From Bacillus sp. SM2101 (GTDB taxonomy: Bacteria; Bacillota; Bacilli; Bacillales; SM2101), in contig NZ_JAEUFG010000009.1 in the NCBI RefSeq assembly GCF_018588585.1, positions 168,874 to 232,873 of the forward strand: a DNA stretch of 64,000 bases. The letters are read 5' to 3'. A program made the position numbers and the translations under genes. The notes below the pieces were generated by a model. That model was not told the origin of the DNA, searched no databases, and worked only from the letters and a program-made list of their open reading frames with translations. Shown in pieces: positions 38,619 through 47,308 of the stretch (its first letter is position 1; each line of letters starts with the position of its first letter).

Positions 38619-39663
38619 CGTTGTTAACGAAACTTCAACCGGTAATGTTTCTGTGATTGATGTGAAGAAACATAGTGAGATTGCAAGGCTTACAGTTAGT
38701 GGTTCCCCTACCAATATAGCGATCACACCGGATGGAAAGCTTGCGTATGTTACGAACGGTGGTTTCGGTACTAATTCGGTAACAGTCATCGATACTAAAA
38801 CACATTCTATTATAGCAAGAGTACCGGTCGGAAGTAGTCCGGTTGATGTGAAATTTACACCAGATGGGAAATTAGCATATGTCGCAAATCAAGGGATATT
38901 TAGTGTTCAGACTGATAACACTATTTCCGTTATTGATGTTAAAACACATTCCGTAATTGCGACTGTTACCGTGGGAGACGCACCCGGGAATATTGCTATT
39001 ACGCCCGATGGGAAGTTTGTCTATGTATCTAATGCTATGGATCGTAGAGTGTCAGTAATTGATACAAAAACACACGCAGTTATCGTGACGTTGTCAGTTA
39101 ACGACTTTCTGAATACAATTGCAATTACCCCAGACAACAAGCTTGCTTATGTTTCGAATTTTAGCGAACCAGGCATTGTTTCGGTTATAGATATTAAAAC
39201 TCATTCGGTCATCGCTAACGTGGCTGTGCCAAATTCTACGCAAGATGCCGCAATTACCTCAGATGGAAAGCTTGCTTATGTTGTGAGTGAAAATCAAAAT
39301 AATATAGGGACAGTTTCAGTAATTGATATAAAAACTCATTCAGTTATAAATACGACTCAAGTAGGTAACGTTAATAATCGACCCGATAACGTAAAAATTA
39401 CACCGAATGGTAAATTAGCGTATGTAGTTACTCGAAATGGAAATACCGTCACGGTCATTGATACTAAAACCCATTCAATCATAGCGGTAGTCAGAGTGGG
39501 TAGTCAACAACGTTTTGTTTCTTTTACACCCGACGGAAAACTTGCTTATGTGGGGAATAATGGTAGTAATAATGTTTCAGTAATTGATGTAAAAACGCAT
39601 TCAATAATCGCAACTGTCCCAGTTGGCTCTAATCCAGTTGCTATCGCTTTCACGTCGCATTAA
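38605..39663 (+). CDS. YVTN-type beta-propeller protein 2
   Basis: A 352-residue paralogue of the other two propellers: eight repeats with VSVIDVKTHSVIA and ITPDGKLAYV cores, seven full strands of the DGKLAYV type plus the N-terminal MVLAYVVN strand that would complete the last blade (VAIAFTSH). No export signal. AAGGAGG precedes the ATG. A GC-rich terminator follows, then the phage-like gene at 39747. Base composition is slightly richer in G and C than the neighbours. Confidence 0.85.
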   Translation: MVLAYVVNETSTGNVSVIDVKKHSEIARLTVSGSPTNIAITPDGKLAYVTNGGFGTNSVTVIDTKTHSIIARVPVGSSPVDVKFTPDGKLAYVANQGIFSVQTDNTISVIDVKTHSVIATVTVGDAPGNIAITPDGKFVYVSNAMDRRVSVIDTKTHAVIVTLSVNDFLNTIAITPDNKLAYVSNFSEPGIVSVIDIKTHSVIANVAVPNSTQDAAITSDGKLAYVVSENQNNIGTVSVIDIKTHSVINTTQVGNVNNRPDNVKITPNGKLAYVVTRNGNTVTVIDTKTHSIIAVVRVGSQQRFVSFTPDGKLAYVGNNGSNNVSVIDVKTHSIIATVPVGSNPVAIAFTSH

Positions 39664-39686
39664 TATAACCTACTTAAACTAAATAT

Positions 39687-39713
39687 AAGCTCGCCATCGA
39701 CGGCGGGCTTTTT
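39687..39713 (+). terminator. Terminator of propeller gene 2
   Basis: AAGCTCGCC / GGCGGGCTT hairpin with a six-base loop and five T. Confidence 0.75.
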
Positions 39714-39746
39714 CGCGTGTACTAAAACGGAAAGGAGGATGATCTT

Positions 39747-40084
39747 ATGGCGTGGGAAAATGGCGAATGGCTCGAATACGACCGACGACAGCACAAAATT
39801 GAAGAAATAAACGAAATTATTTCGTTAATTGACGCTGAGTATAATTCGATTCGAAAAAGGATGATGTTGCGCAACTACTTAACGATTGGCAAGATTACCC
39901 GGAGGCAGTTGTACGGGCATTTTGTCGCCATGTTGGGTACGAGTATAAGCCGGCTGAACCAACGCAATCAGCCTACGAACAAGAATTAGCGGAAGCTGTT
40001 GCGTGGGCGAAAGCGGAAGGTATATCGAATGGTGAACGGATAGAGGAGGCGTGTACGAGGGCGCAAGTGGTTACGATGTTATAA
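39747..40084 (+). pseudogene. Frameshifted phage-like gene with SLH-like tail
   Basis: The first frame gives MAWENGEWLEYDRRQHKIEE... for about 45 residues and then loses sense. A shift of -1 near 39880 restores a good frame: NDWQDYPEAVVRAFCRHVGYEYKP, then ELAEAVAWAKAEGISNGERIEEACTRAQVVTML and TAA at 40082-40084. The second part resembles the S-layer-homology-like repeats at the end of phage-type amidases (from memory). AAGGAGG before the ATG is intact. No classical slippery heptamer is visible at the junction, so decay is more likely than programmed frameshifting. Confidence 0.6.
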
Positions 40085-40142
40085 TAATAAATAGGTTAGC
40101 GGAGAATACTACGGAACAATCGGTGAATACCTCCGCAAAAAA

Positions 40143-40164
40143 GCCCCGTTCAAATGAGCGGGGT
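40143..40164 (-). terminator. Terminator of propeller gene 3
   Basis: CCCCGTTC / GAGCGGGG with a four-base loop; same sequence type as the hairpins at 37158 and 38331. Confidence 0.7.
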
Positions 40165-41219
40165 TAATTCGGTGTGAAGGCAATAATGAGGGGTTCCGAA
40201 CCTACTGGTATGGAGGCAATGATAGAGTGAGTCTTAACGTCAACAGCTGTAACTATACCCATGCCAATTGTGTTTGGGAAATACGCTAATTTTCCATCAG
40301 GGGACAAAGCTATAAAAAGGGCGGTGCCGATTACAAAACCAGTAATTATGTTAGAAATGATAGAGTGTGTTTTAGTATCTATAACACTGATAGTATTATT
40401 ATTATTGCTACCGGCAACAGAAACATAAGCGAGTTTTCCATCCGGTGTTATAGCGACATCAAACGGAATGCCACCAACCTGAATTGTTGCAATCACATTA
40501 TGCGTCTTTACATCAATGACGGAAACGGAGTTACTTGCTTGAGGGCCAGTTCCAGCGTTAGTTATATAAGCGAGCTTGCCGTTTGTTGTAAACGCAATTT
40601 TAAACGCCATAAGTCCTATAGTAACAGAAGCAATTACGGAGTGTGTTTTTGTATCAATAACGGAGACAATAGAAGGGTTATTTCCATTAGAGCCAGCTAC
40701 ATAAGCAAGTTTCCCATCAGGTGTAAATTTGACATCTTGTGGAAATCCATCAACATTTATAGTCGCAATAACAGAGTGCGTTTTAACATCAATAGCGGAT
40801 ACAGTACCCGGTGCGGCCGAATTTGTCACATAAACCAGTTTTCCGTCGGGTGTAACTGAAATAAAAAATGGGCCATCACCAACATCCACAGTAGTAATCA
40901 CACTGTGCGTTTTCACATCAATGACAGAAACTATAGTATCTCCTCGTCTCGTCACATAAGCGAGCTTACCGTCAGGTGTAATTTCAACGGAAGTTGGAGC
41001 CGCACCTACTTGAACATTAGCAATAATAGAATGGGTTTTCGTGTCAATAACGGAAACAGTAACATCACCGCTATTAGTTACATAAGCGAGCTTACCATCA
41101 GGAGTGAAGGATATATCTCGAGGGTTTGCACCGACTTGCACCGTAGCAATCACGCAATGGGTTTTAGTGTCTATAACAGAGACAGTACCATCGCTTAAAT
41201 TCGTTACATAGGCAAACAT
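40164..41219 (-). CDS. YVTN-type beta-propeller protein 3
   Basis: A 351-residue paralogue with eight repeats (TVSVIDTKTHCVIATVQVGAN, and so on) and an N-terminal MFAYVTN strand that pairs with the final AFTPN strand. No signal peptide or membrane segment. Start at 41219 follows AAGGAGGTCGGTAC, the same leader as in copies 1 and 2, and an upstream GCATACATT...GAAAAAAC stretch is also shared. The three genes lie in minus, plus, minus order within 4 kb. Confidence 0.85.
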   Translation of the reverse strand: MFAYVTNLSDGTVSVIDTKTHCVIATVQVGANPRDISFTPDGKLAYVTNSGDVTVSVIDTKTHSIIANVQVGAAPTSVEITPDGKLAYVTRRGDTIVSVIDVKTHSVITTVDVGDGPFFISVTPDGKLVYVTNSAAPGTVSAIDVKTHSVIATINVDGFPQDVKFTPDGKLAYVAGSNGNNPSIVSVIDTKTHSVIASVTIGLMAFKIAFTTNGKLAYITNAGTGPQASNSVSVIDVKTHNVIATIQVGGIPFDVAITPDGKLAYVSVAGSNNNNTISVIDTKTHSIISNIITGFVIGTALFIALSPDGKLAYFPNTIGMGIVTAVDVKTHSIIASIPVGSEPLIIAFTPN

Positions 41220-41495
41220 CTTTGTACCGACCTCCTTTGTTAATTAGTTTTTTCAAATGTATGCGGTAATTTCCGTCCTGAGAAGTAAAAAATCCCCGTC
41301 CATAATTAAACGGAGTCAATTGCTAGTTCAGCAAGGCGAAGTTTTATCCTTAACCGCATTCTTCGCCGGCTTTAAAATGAAAGTCAACAATCATACGAGG
41401 ATTAAAAACGCAAAGTGTAAAAACATCGTCTAAATCGGCATGAGTTTCGTCCTTTACAGCGAGGTATATACTTAATCATCAATCACACCTATCAT

Positions 41496-41921
41496 TCACT
41501 TAACTTCCTCACTTGTATATGCTTCTATTATGTCTATCGGCGCTTTAATTGGTTTAAACCGTTTATGTACCGGCTCGTCTATCCAACCTTTTTCTTCGTA
41601 CGCATAGCGCACAAATACCCTCATAGTTCTGACTCGAATATTAATATAAACTGGCGCTAGTTCCATCTCCTCAATCATGTGCGCAATCCAGCTGCAAAAT
41701 AATTCTGTCGTCATTTCCTCGCGTGGAAGATCAGTTTCAGCATACCGCATAAAATATTCGTAGTGAATGTAGTATTCGTCGATAGTTCTATTTGTGAGTC
41801 CTTCGGCTTTCTTGAGATACATAAATTGTTCGAACATCTCGCTCATTGACATCGATAAATCTACGCGTTCTCTTGAGGAATTGTCGCGATTGTATCTTCT
41901 CGTAATAGTTTTTTTACGCAT
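41496..41921 (-). pseudogene. Truncated tyrosine recombinase (N-terminal domain only)
   Basis: The 141-residue product has a SAM-like core-binding domain of XerC/D-type integrases (MSEMFEQFMYLKKAEGLTNRTIDEYYIHYEYFMRYAE and RTMRVFVRYAYEEKGWI). It stops at EAYTSEEVK, just where the catalytic domain with the Arg-His-Arg-Tyr residues should begin, so it cannot recombine DNA. ATG at 41921 follows AAAGGGG; an ATG at 41999 is possible. It stands just 3' of the tRNA-Sec gene, a usual place for an integrase. Confidence 0.7.
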
Positions 41922-42046
41922 AAAAATAGCCCCTTTCAATTTTTGAAAGCGGACAGTTTCATCGCCAGACTGTAACGGTTTTTCATTACGGATGATCATA
42001 CCAGTCTTTCTTTAATCACTAGAAACCCTTATGCCGTAATGTGTAT

Positions 42047-42143
42047 TGGCGGGACTGCATGGGAATCGAACCCACCAAAGACGACACGCGCCTCTCAAAC
42101 GGTTTTGAAGACCGTGGCACTCACCAGATGTACACCCAGCCCC
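42047..42143 (-). tRNA. selC: tRNA-Sec (anticodon TCA)
   Basis: On the minus strand: acceptor GGGGCTG pairs with CAGTCCC (one G-T pair), anticodon loop CTTCAAA between GGT and ACC with anticodon TCA at 42106-42108, a very long variable arm (GAGAGGCGCGTGTCGTCTTT), T loop TTCGATT and encoded CCA. The 97-base length and long extra arm are typical of selenocysteine tRNA, which is charged with Ser by SerRS and converted by SelA. Confidence 0.93.
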
Positions 42144-42777
42144 ACATTGATAAAGTTTAGATTATTAATAGTAATTTACGAGTAACATTATACAATTCAC
42201 TACATAATATCGGCAAGAGAAATTTTTTGCATATATTAATTTAATGGTTAATAGATTAACTCAAGGAACCTGATAATTATATATTAATAATAATACTAGT
42301 GATTAATTGAAGGATGTTAATTAAGGTATTTGTTCCAACAATATATACACTAGTACTTGAATACTATAGTAAAACAAGAGTTATGCAAGTACATATTCCT
42401 ATTTTTATAATTATAAGATAAAAAAGGAAAATAATGTTTATATATATGTTATGATAATAAATAATAATATAGCCTATTAAAGGACAGTGAACAAGCTTTA
42501 GAAACGTTTGAAAAAGACTGAAAATTAAGAAAAATAAGATCTACTTTACTTTTATTACTCCAATAAATTCAATCCCCAATATATTTATTAAAATATCTAC
42601 CCACTATTAAAACTATTGCTTCCAATTTCTATCAAACCTATATTATGCAATTGAATATCGAATTAACTCTTTATTAACTGCTATCTATGCAGTCACATGC
42701 TTAGGTTTTGTAAAATTGTAAAGGAAGTTAAATGGAATTTTAGTGCTTTTACAACTAAAAGGAGGTTGAGGTGAGAA
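42144..42777. other. Long AT-rich gap, no gene seen
   Basis: No gene, repeat copy or strong hairpin recognised in 630 bases between tRNA-Sec and the DUF4257 gene. Confidence 0.45.
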
Positions 42778-43110
42778 ATGCTACTTGAAACCGTGTTAAT
42801 TTCGGCGATAGTAGGGGGAGTTACGGGAATTATTGCCCATCTCATTCGTAATAAAAGAGTTCTCATCTTCCCCAAAAAAAGGACACAGCCAAAAGGTTAT
42901 GATGTTGGTTTTATTGCGGATTTTTTAATAGGTTCAGTGGCTGCAATATTAGCCACAACATATTTATTTTCACCGTGTAATGTTACAGATTTAGTCGGTA
43001 TTTCAATATTATCAGGAATGGCAGCTGAAAATATATTATTACATCGAGAAATTAAAACAGAGAGAACAAAAGTGGATGGACTTGAACGTGTTAAAAAAAG
43101 GTTAATGTAG
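42778..43110 (+). CDS. DUF4257-like membrane protein
   Basis: A 110-residue protein with two membrane segments (about 3-22 and 43-62) joined by a basic loop, followed by ISILSGMAAENILLHREI, a pattern I associate with DUF4257. The second half is charged and helical. Function unknown. AAAGGAGG plus GAGGTGAG precede the ATG. It lies upstream of selB but is separated by a further small gene and gaps. Confidence 0.7.
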   Translation: MLLETVLISAIVGGVTGIIAHLIRNKRVLIFPKKRTQPKGYDVGFIADFLIGSVAAILATTYLFSPCNVTDLVGISILSGMAAENILLHREIKTERTKVDGLERVKKRLM

Positions 43111-43184
43111 TCGCATGAATGATCTAACGGTTAAAGGTTTTTATGATATAATAGCAGTACTGATAAATTAACGGAGGTCTTTTC

Positions 43185-43388
43185 ATGCGAGGATTAGCAA
43201 AGCATCTAACTGAAGCAGAGAAAGAGCAGGTTGATGGGCTAACAGAAAAAATGAAGAATGCCTTAACAGAAGAAGAAGTACAGTATTTTGAAAACAAGAT
43301 TCATGATCTACTAGATGAAGTTGAAAAACGTGCAACTAACCAAGATATGCAAAGGGCAATAGAAGAACAAGCAGCTACCATTGCGTAA
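43185..43388 (+). CDS. Small helical protein, unrecognised
   Basis: A 67-residue acidic protein predicted to be all helical (LTEAEKEQVDGLTEKMKNALTEEEVQYFENKIHDLLDEVEKRA). ACGGAGG precedes the ATG and a TATAAT-like box (TATGATATAAT) lies 35 bases upstream. No family recognised. Confidence 0.6.
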   Translation: MRGLAKHLTEAEKEQVDGLTEKMKNALTEEEVQYFENKIHDLLDEVEKRATNQDMQRAIEEQAATIA

Positions 43389-43584
43389 TAAAATGTCATG
43401 GCATATATCAAGTATTCGAGTTCTGACACTCAAAAATTATGCCTTTAAGATGGTGTGATTAGTAGTTTTTTCGCCAATAGCTATCTAAAAGGTGCATAGA
43501 ATAGGTTTTTACTTCATCAGTTTTAAAAATCATACAAAGAGAAATTACAATGTAATATTGTGATTGAGTTGCAGGTGATGTTAC

Positions 43585-45495
43585 ATGACAGAGCAGCATT
43601 ATACGATCGGCTTAGCTGGTCATATAGATCACGGAAAAACAGCTTTAACGAAAGCGTTGACAAATGTAGATACTGACAGATTGAAAGAGGAGAAGGAGCG
43701 CAAGATTACTATAGAGTTAGGTTTTGCACCTTTGCACCTTCATGAAAACATGTTGGCCTCAATCATTGATTGTCCTGGTCACGAACGGTTTATTAGGCAG
43801 ATGATTTCAGGAGTGGCTGGCATAGATGTTGTTGTTATTGTAATTGCAGCCGATGAAGGTGTCATGCCACAAACGAAGGAACACCTAGAAATATTATCTT
43901 TTTTAGGAATTAAACATGGAGTTATTGCAATTTCGAAAATAGATACAGTAGATGACGAAATGCTTGAACTCGTTAAAGAAGATATTCAGTCAGAGTTACA
44001 AGGGACAGTTTTTGAATATGCTCCAGCCCTTTTAGTTGATAGTTTGTCAAACAAGGGAATAGATGAGCTTAAAGAGGTATTACTTAAACTATTACGGACT
44101 ATCTCTCCACGAAATACAAGACATGCATTTCGCTTGCCAATCGACCAAGTTTTTACGTTAAAAGGTCAAGGCACAGTCGTAAGAGGAACAGTTTTTGATG
44201 GGTCTGTGCGGGAAGATGAGCAAGTAACGATACTACCTTCAAACCAAAGAGTAAATATAAGGCAAATGCAAATGCATAGCAAACCAGTAGATGAAGCTTG
44301 GGCTGGACAAAGAATAGCTATAAATGTATCGTCTTTACGTGATGAAGTGAAGCGTGGTGATGTGTTAGTTTCTTCTTCAGAATCTTATTTAGTAACTAAT
44401 ACGATTGATATTGCACTTTCACTTAGTAAGCATGTTAAGCACACACTAAAACAAAGGTCTCTAGTAAAATGCCACATTGGAACAGCTGAAATAATGGCGA
44501 AAATTGTCTTCTTTGATCGTAATGAGGTTAATAGTGATGAAGATCATGCGGAAATTCTCTGTCAACTCCGTTTAGCAGAGTCTACGGTTGTGACAAGAGG
44601 AGATCGTTTTATCATTCGTAGGCCTACTCCAGTAGAAACAATTGGTGGGGGATGGGTAATTGACCCTAATGGTCAGAAATACCGATTTGGCAAAGATACA
44701 GTATCTATGTTGCATAGCAAAATGAAAGGGACTCCGAAAGAACGTTTACTAGATATGATCGAACAAGCTGGTATCATTTCCATACCTGACATTAATAAGC
44801 GTAGTTCGATTGACGAACGCCTGGTAGGTGAATTGGTCTTACATCCAGAGTTTGTTGTTATTAAAAAGAACCAAGTTACTCTAAATGCTATTATCCTTAA
44901 TATAATTGAAGAGATGAAATCATATTTACATACTTACCATGTTCGTTATCCATTAAGAACAGGAATCAACAAAGCGGAATTACTTCAACACTTTTCTACC
45001 AAATATCCAACACAAGTGCTTGATTTTGTACTTAATCAAACGTCTGATCAAGATATATTTATTAAGAAAGAGCAATTTATCTCAATGCGTTGCTTTACTC
45101 CTAGTTATCCTAAACAATGGTCAAAACGAATGGAGAATATGATTCAAACGATCCGAAAGGACGGAATCACAGTTCTGTCTTGGGCAGAATATGTAAAACA
45201 ATCAGGATTACCCGATAGGGAAGCTGAAGAACTAAGAAATTATTTGATATCTACTGGAAAACTAGTACGTATGAGTGATAAATACTATATTCATTTTATA
45301 GCGTTACAAGAAGCTATTACAAAGCTACGCTCACATTTTCCGAAACAGTTTGAGCTTAAAGACGCTAAAGATGTTCTACAACTATCTAGGAAGTATTTAG
45401 TACCATTACTTGAACTGATTGATAAATTAAAATATACAATGAGAGAAGACTCTAACAGAGTATGGGTTCAAATAAGAAGCAGCGGTTCAGAATAG
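43585..45495 (+). CDS. selB: Selenocysteine-specific elongation factor SelB
   Basis: The 636-residue GTPase brings selenocysteyl-tRNA to UGA codons followed by a SECIS hairpin. Seen: G1 GHIDHGKTALTKAL, G3 DCPGHERF, the SKID guanine motif, two beta-barrel domains, and a long C-terminal region of winged-helix repeats that bind the SECIS RNA. The length fits bacterial SelB. Weak ribosome binding site (GCAGGTGAT). It converges with selD, sharing a strong hairpin at 45475-45510. Confidence 0.95.
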   Translation: MTEQHYTIGLAGHIDHGKTALTKALTNVDTDRLKEEKERKITIELGFAPLHLHENMLASIIDCPGHERFIRQMISGVAGIDVVVIVIAADEGVMPQTKEHLEILSFLGIKHGVIAISKIDTVDDEMLELVKEDIQSELQGTVFEYAPALLVDSLSNKGIDELKEVLLKLLRTISPRNTRHAFRLPIDQVFTLKGQGTVVRGTVFDGSVREDEQVTILPSNQRVNIRQMQMHSKPVDEAWAGQRIAINVSSLRDEVKRGDVLVSSSESYLVTNTIDIALSLSKHVKHTLKQRSLVKCHIGTAEIMAKIVFFDRNEVNSDEDHAEILCQLRLAESTVVTRGDRFIIRRPTPVETIGGGWVIDPNGQKYRFGKDTVSMLHSKMKGTPKERLLDMIEQAGIISIPDINKRSSIDERLVGELVLHPEFVVIKKNQVTLNAIILNIIEEMKSYLHTYHVRYPLRTGINKAELLQHFSTKYPTQVLDFVLNQTSDQDIFIKKEQFISMRCFTPSYPKQWSKRMENMIQTIRKDGITVLSWAEYVKQSGLPDREAEELRNYLISTGKLVRMSDKYYIHFIALQEAITKLRSHFPKQFELKDAKDVLQLSRKYLVPLLELIDKLKYTMREDSNRVWVQIRSSGSE

Positions 45496-45510
45496 ATTCC
45501 CGCTGCTTCT
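45475..45510. terminator. Terminator of selB
   Basis: AGAAGCAGCGG / CCGCTGCTTCT perfect arms around a 14-base loop; it overlaps the last codons of selB. Confidence 0.75.
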
Positions 45511-45588
45511 ACATTTTGGACCTTTTGCTATAATCATTTCATGGCTTGTGAACAACTTAGTTTGTAATGGTTTAACCATTATTTCTCG

Positions 45589-45630
45589 TATATACGTTCA
45601 ATTAAAGTAAAAACTTACTGAACGTATATA
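45589..45630 (-). repeat. Inverted repeat at selD stop, possible terminator
   Basis: TATATACGTTCA and TGAACGTATATA, perfect 12-base arms around an 18-base spacer. One arm encodes the last residues of SelD. No T run. Confidence 0.5.
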
Positions 45631-46670
45631 AACTGATCTTCTTTTTCTATTACACGCCCGATAATGGCTGCGTCTTCAAGACCATTATTATGTAGCTCTT
45701 CTACATACGATTTTGCTTCGTTTATAGGCATACTTATAAAGAGCCCACCCGAAGTAATGGCATCACATAATAGTAACTGTTCAGTTTCAGTGATGTTCGT
45801 ACCATATGCGACAAATTGTTTTAGCCACTTATGATTGGCTTTTGAGCCTCCTGGTATTACTCCATTTTGTGCTAGCTTATGTGCACCGTCTAATAGAGGT
45901 GTTTTCGAGTAATCAATTAACATACTTACATTGCTTCCTCGTGCCATTTCACTTGCATGTCCAAGTAATCCGAATCCCGTTATATCAGTAACAGCACTTG
46001 GTGTATATTTTTGTAACAAATCAGCTGCCAACTTGTTCAACTGAGCCATGATGGCTGTAACTTGTTTTGTCTGTTCGAGTGTAGTTTTATCGCGTTTAAT
46101 GCCAGTTGTTAAAACTCCTACACCGAGTGGTTTCGTAATCACTAATACGTCTCCAGCTGTAGCACCAATATTTTTCCATATTTTATTCGGATGAACAAAG
46201 CCAGTAACGGATAACCCAAATTTAGGCTCTTGATCATCAATGGAATGCCCACCAATAATTAGTGCATCTGCTTCTGCTACCTTATCAGCAGCTCCCTTTA
46301 AGATTTGTGCTAGAATTTCTGCCCCTAGTTTTTTGATTGGGAAACCGACAATGTTTAATGCTGTTTTTGGCGTAGCTCCCATCGCATATAGGTCGCTCAA
46401 TGCATTCGCAGCTGCAATTTGACCAAACATATATGGATCGTCAACGATTGGAGTAAAGTAATCTAAAGTTTGTACTAATGCTAGTTCATCAGTTACTTTG
46501 TAGGCTCCTGCATCATCGGATGTTTCATGTCCGACCAGAAGGTTTGGATTATTCTTTTGTTCAGGTAAATAGCGCAAAACTTGCGCTAGGTCTTGTGGAC
46601 CAATTTTACAGCCTCAACCAGCTTTTGTTGATAACGCAGTTAAACGGATTTTTTCATGTTCACTCATCAT
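45615..46670 (-). CDS. selD: Selenophosphate synthase SelD, contains selenocysteine
   Basis: The 351-residue enzyme makes selenophosphate from selenide and ATP. The catalytic motif reads AG-U-GCKIGP, with TGA at 46616-46614 as residue 19, where other SelD proteins have Cys or Sec. Downstream are the ATP-binding GHETSDDAGAYKV and the AIRS-like domains (GGHSIDDQEPKFGLSVTG). Without read-through the gene would seem to begin at TTG 46577. GGAGGTG precedes the tandem ATGs at 46670 and 46667. A hairpin at 46570-46588 serves as candidate SECIS. Confidence 0.93.
46570..46588 (-). promoter_or_regulatory. Candidate bacterial SECIS of selD
   Basis: On the minus strand TAGCGCAA-GTT-TTGCGCTA: perfect 8-bp stem, 3-base loop starting with G, 25 bases after the UGA. 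Known bacterial SECIS elements have a G in the first two loop bases and lie within about 16-37 bases. Confidence 0.65.
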
Positions 46671-46842
46671 CTTCACCTCCGTTAATAAAAGTATAGACTG
46701 ACAATAAAAAAAAACCAATAGTTTAAGTAACTTTACGATATAATAATGGATGTACTACAATAAAAGTGGTTGCAAAATATTTGCTATCCCATGTTACTTA
46801 GGCATATGCTGAAATAATTAATTTAGTACTGGAGGAATAGTT

Positions 46843-47085
46843 GTGAAAAATTACAAAGTATCCGTAGAATTTTGTATGCAGTGAAACTATGCACCTAGAG
46901 CTGCGAGTTTCGCAGAGAAGTTGTTTTCTCATTTTTATTCTAAAATAACAAGTCTTGAGCTTATTCCAAGTTCAGGTGGTGCTTTCGAAGTTTCAGTTAA
47001 TGGTGAGAAGATTTATTCAAAACTTGAAACTGGTGAACATCCGGATCCCAATGAAATTATAAATATGATTGAGCAAAAAGAATAA
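46843..47085 (+). CDS. SelW/Rdx-family selenoprotein
   Basis: Read with TGA at 46882-46884 as Sec, this gives an 80-residue protein with the redox motif CMQU at residues 11-14 on the first strand-loop (VSVEFCMQU), then NYAPRAASFAEKL, and the Rdx-type end GEHPDPNEIINMIEQ. This is the layout of SelW/SelT/SelH-like thioredoxin-fold proteins. GGAGGAAT precedes the GTG by five to seven bases. A stem CTGCGA-GTT-TCGCAG lies 16 bases after the UGA. It is divergent from selD. A caller treating UGA as stop would miss it. Confidence 0.88.
46901..46915 (+). promoter_or_regulatory. Candidate bacterial SECIS of the SelW-like gene
   Basis: CTGCGA-GTT-TCGCAG, perfect 6-bp stem with the same GTT loop as in selD. 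It encodes residues 20-25 at the same time. Confidence 0.7.
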
Positions 47086-47151
47086 ATGGAATAAGATGTG
47101 AACATGTTCAAAATAACATAAACATTGGTGTATGATGTGGAGACTTTATTT

Positions 47152-47205
47152 CACCTGACCGAGGTTGCAAAATAGCCCATTTATCTCGGTAGCGGTACAC
47201 TTATA
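47152..47205 (+). other. Hairpin-forming stretch after SelW-like gene
   Basis: ACCGAG and CTCGGT lie 24 bases apart within a GC-richer stretch, with flanking CACCTG / GCGGTAC. It may be part of a structured RNA; no known class recognised. Confidence 0.3.
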
Positions 47206-47224
47206 AAGCAATCAGAGCAATTTA

Positions 47225-47265
47225 AAAAGCATCTGTTCACAGCTTGTGACTGATGCTTATTTTTG
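47225..47265 (+). terminator. Terminator of SelW-like gene
   Basis: AAGCATC(t)GT(t)CAC / GTGAC(t)GATGCTT hairpin followed by ATTTTTG. Confidence 0.7.
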
Positions 47266-47308
47266 CGGTCAAATTTTCTACGAAATACTGTAGAAGATGA
47301 ATAGGATA

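Noticed and set aside
39747..40084. Programmed -1 frameshift
   Set aside because: No X-XXY-YYZ heptamer or clear stimulatory structure at the junction; decay fits the surrounding remnants better.
37188..41219. Propeller repeats as a CRISPR array
   Set aside because: The repeat period of about 130 bases encodes protein repeats in frame and varies at DNA level; no constant repeat-spacer structure.
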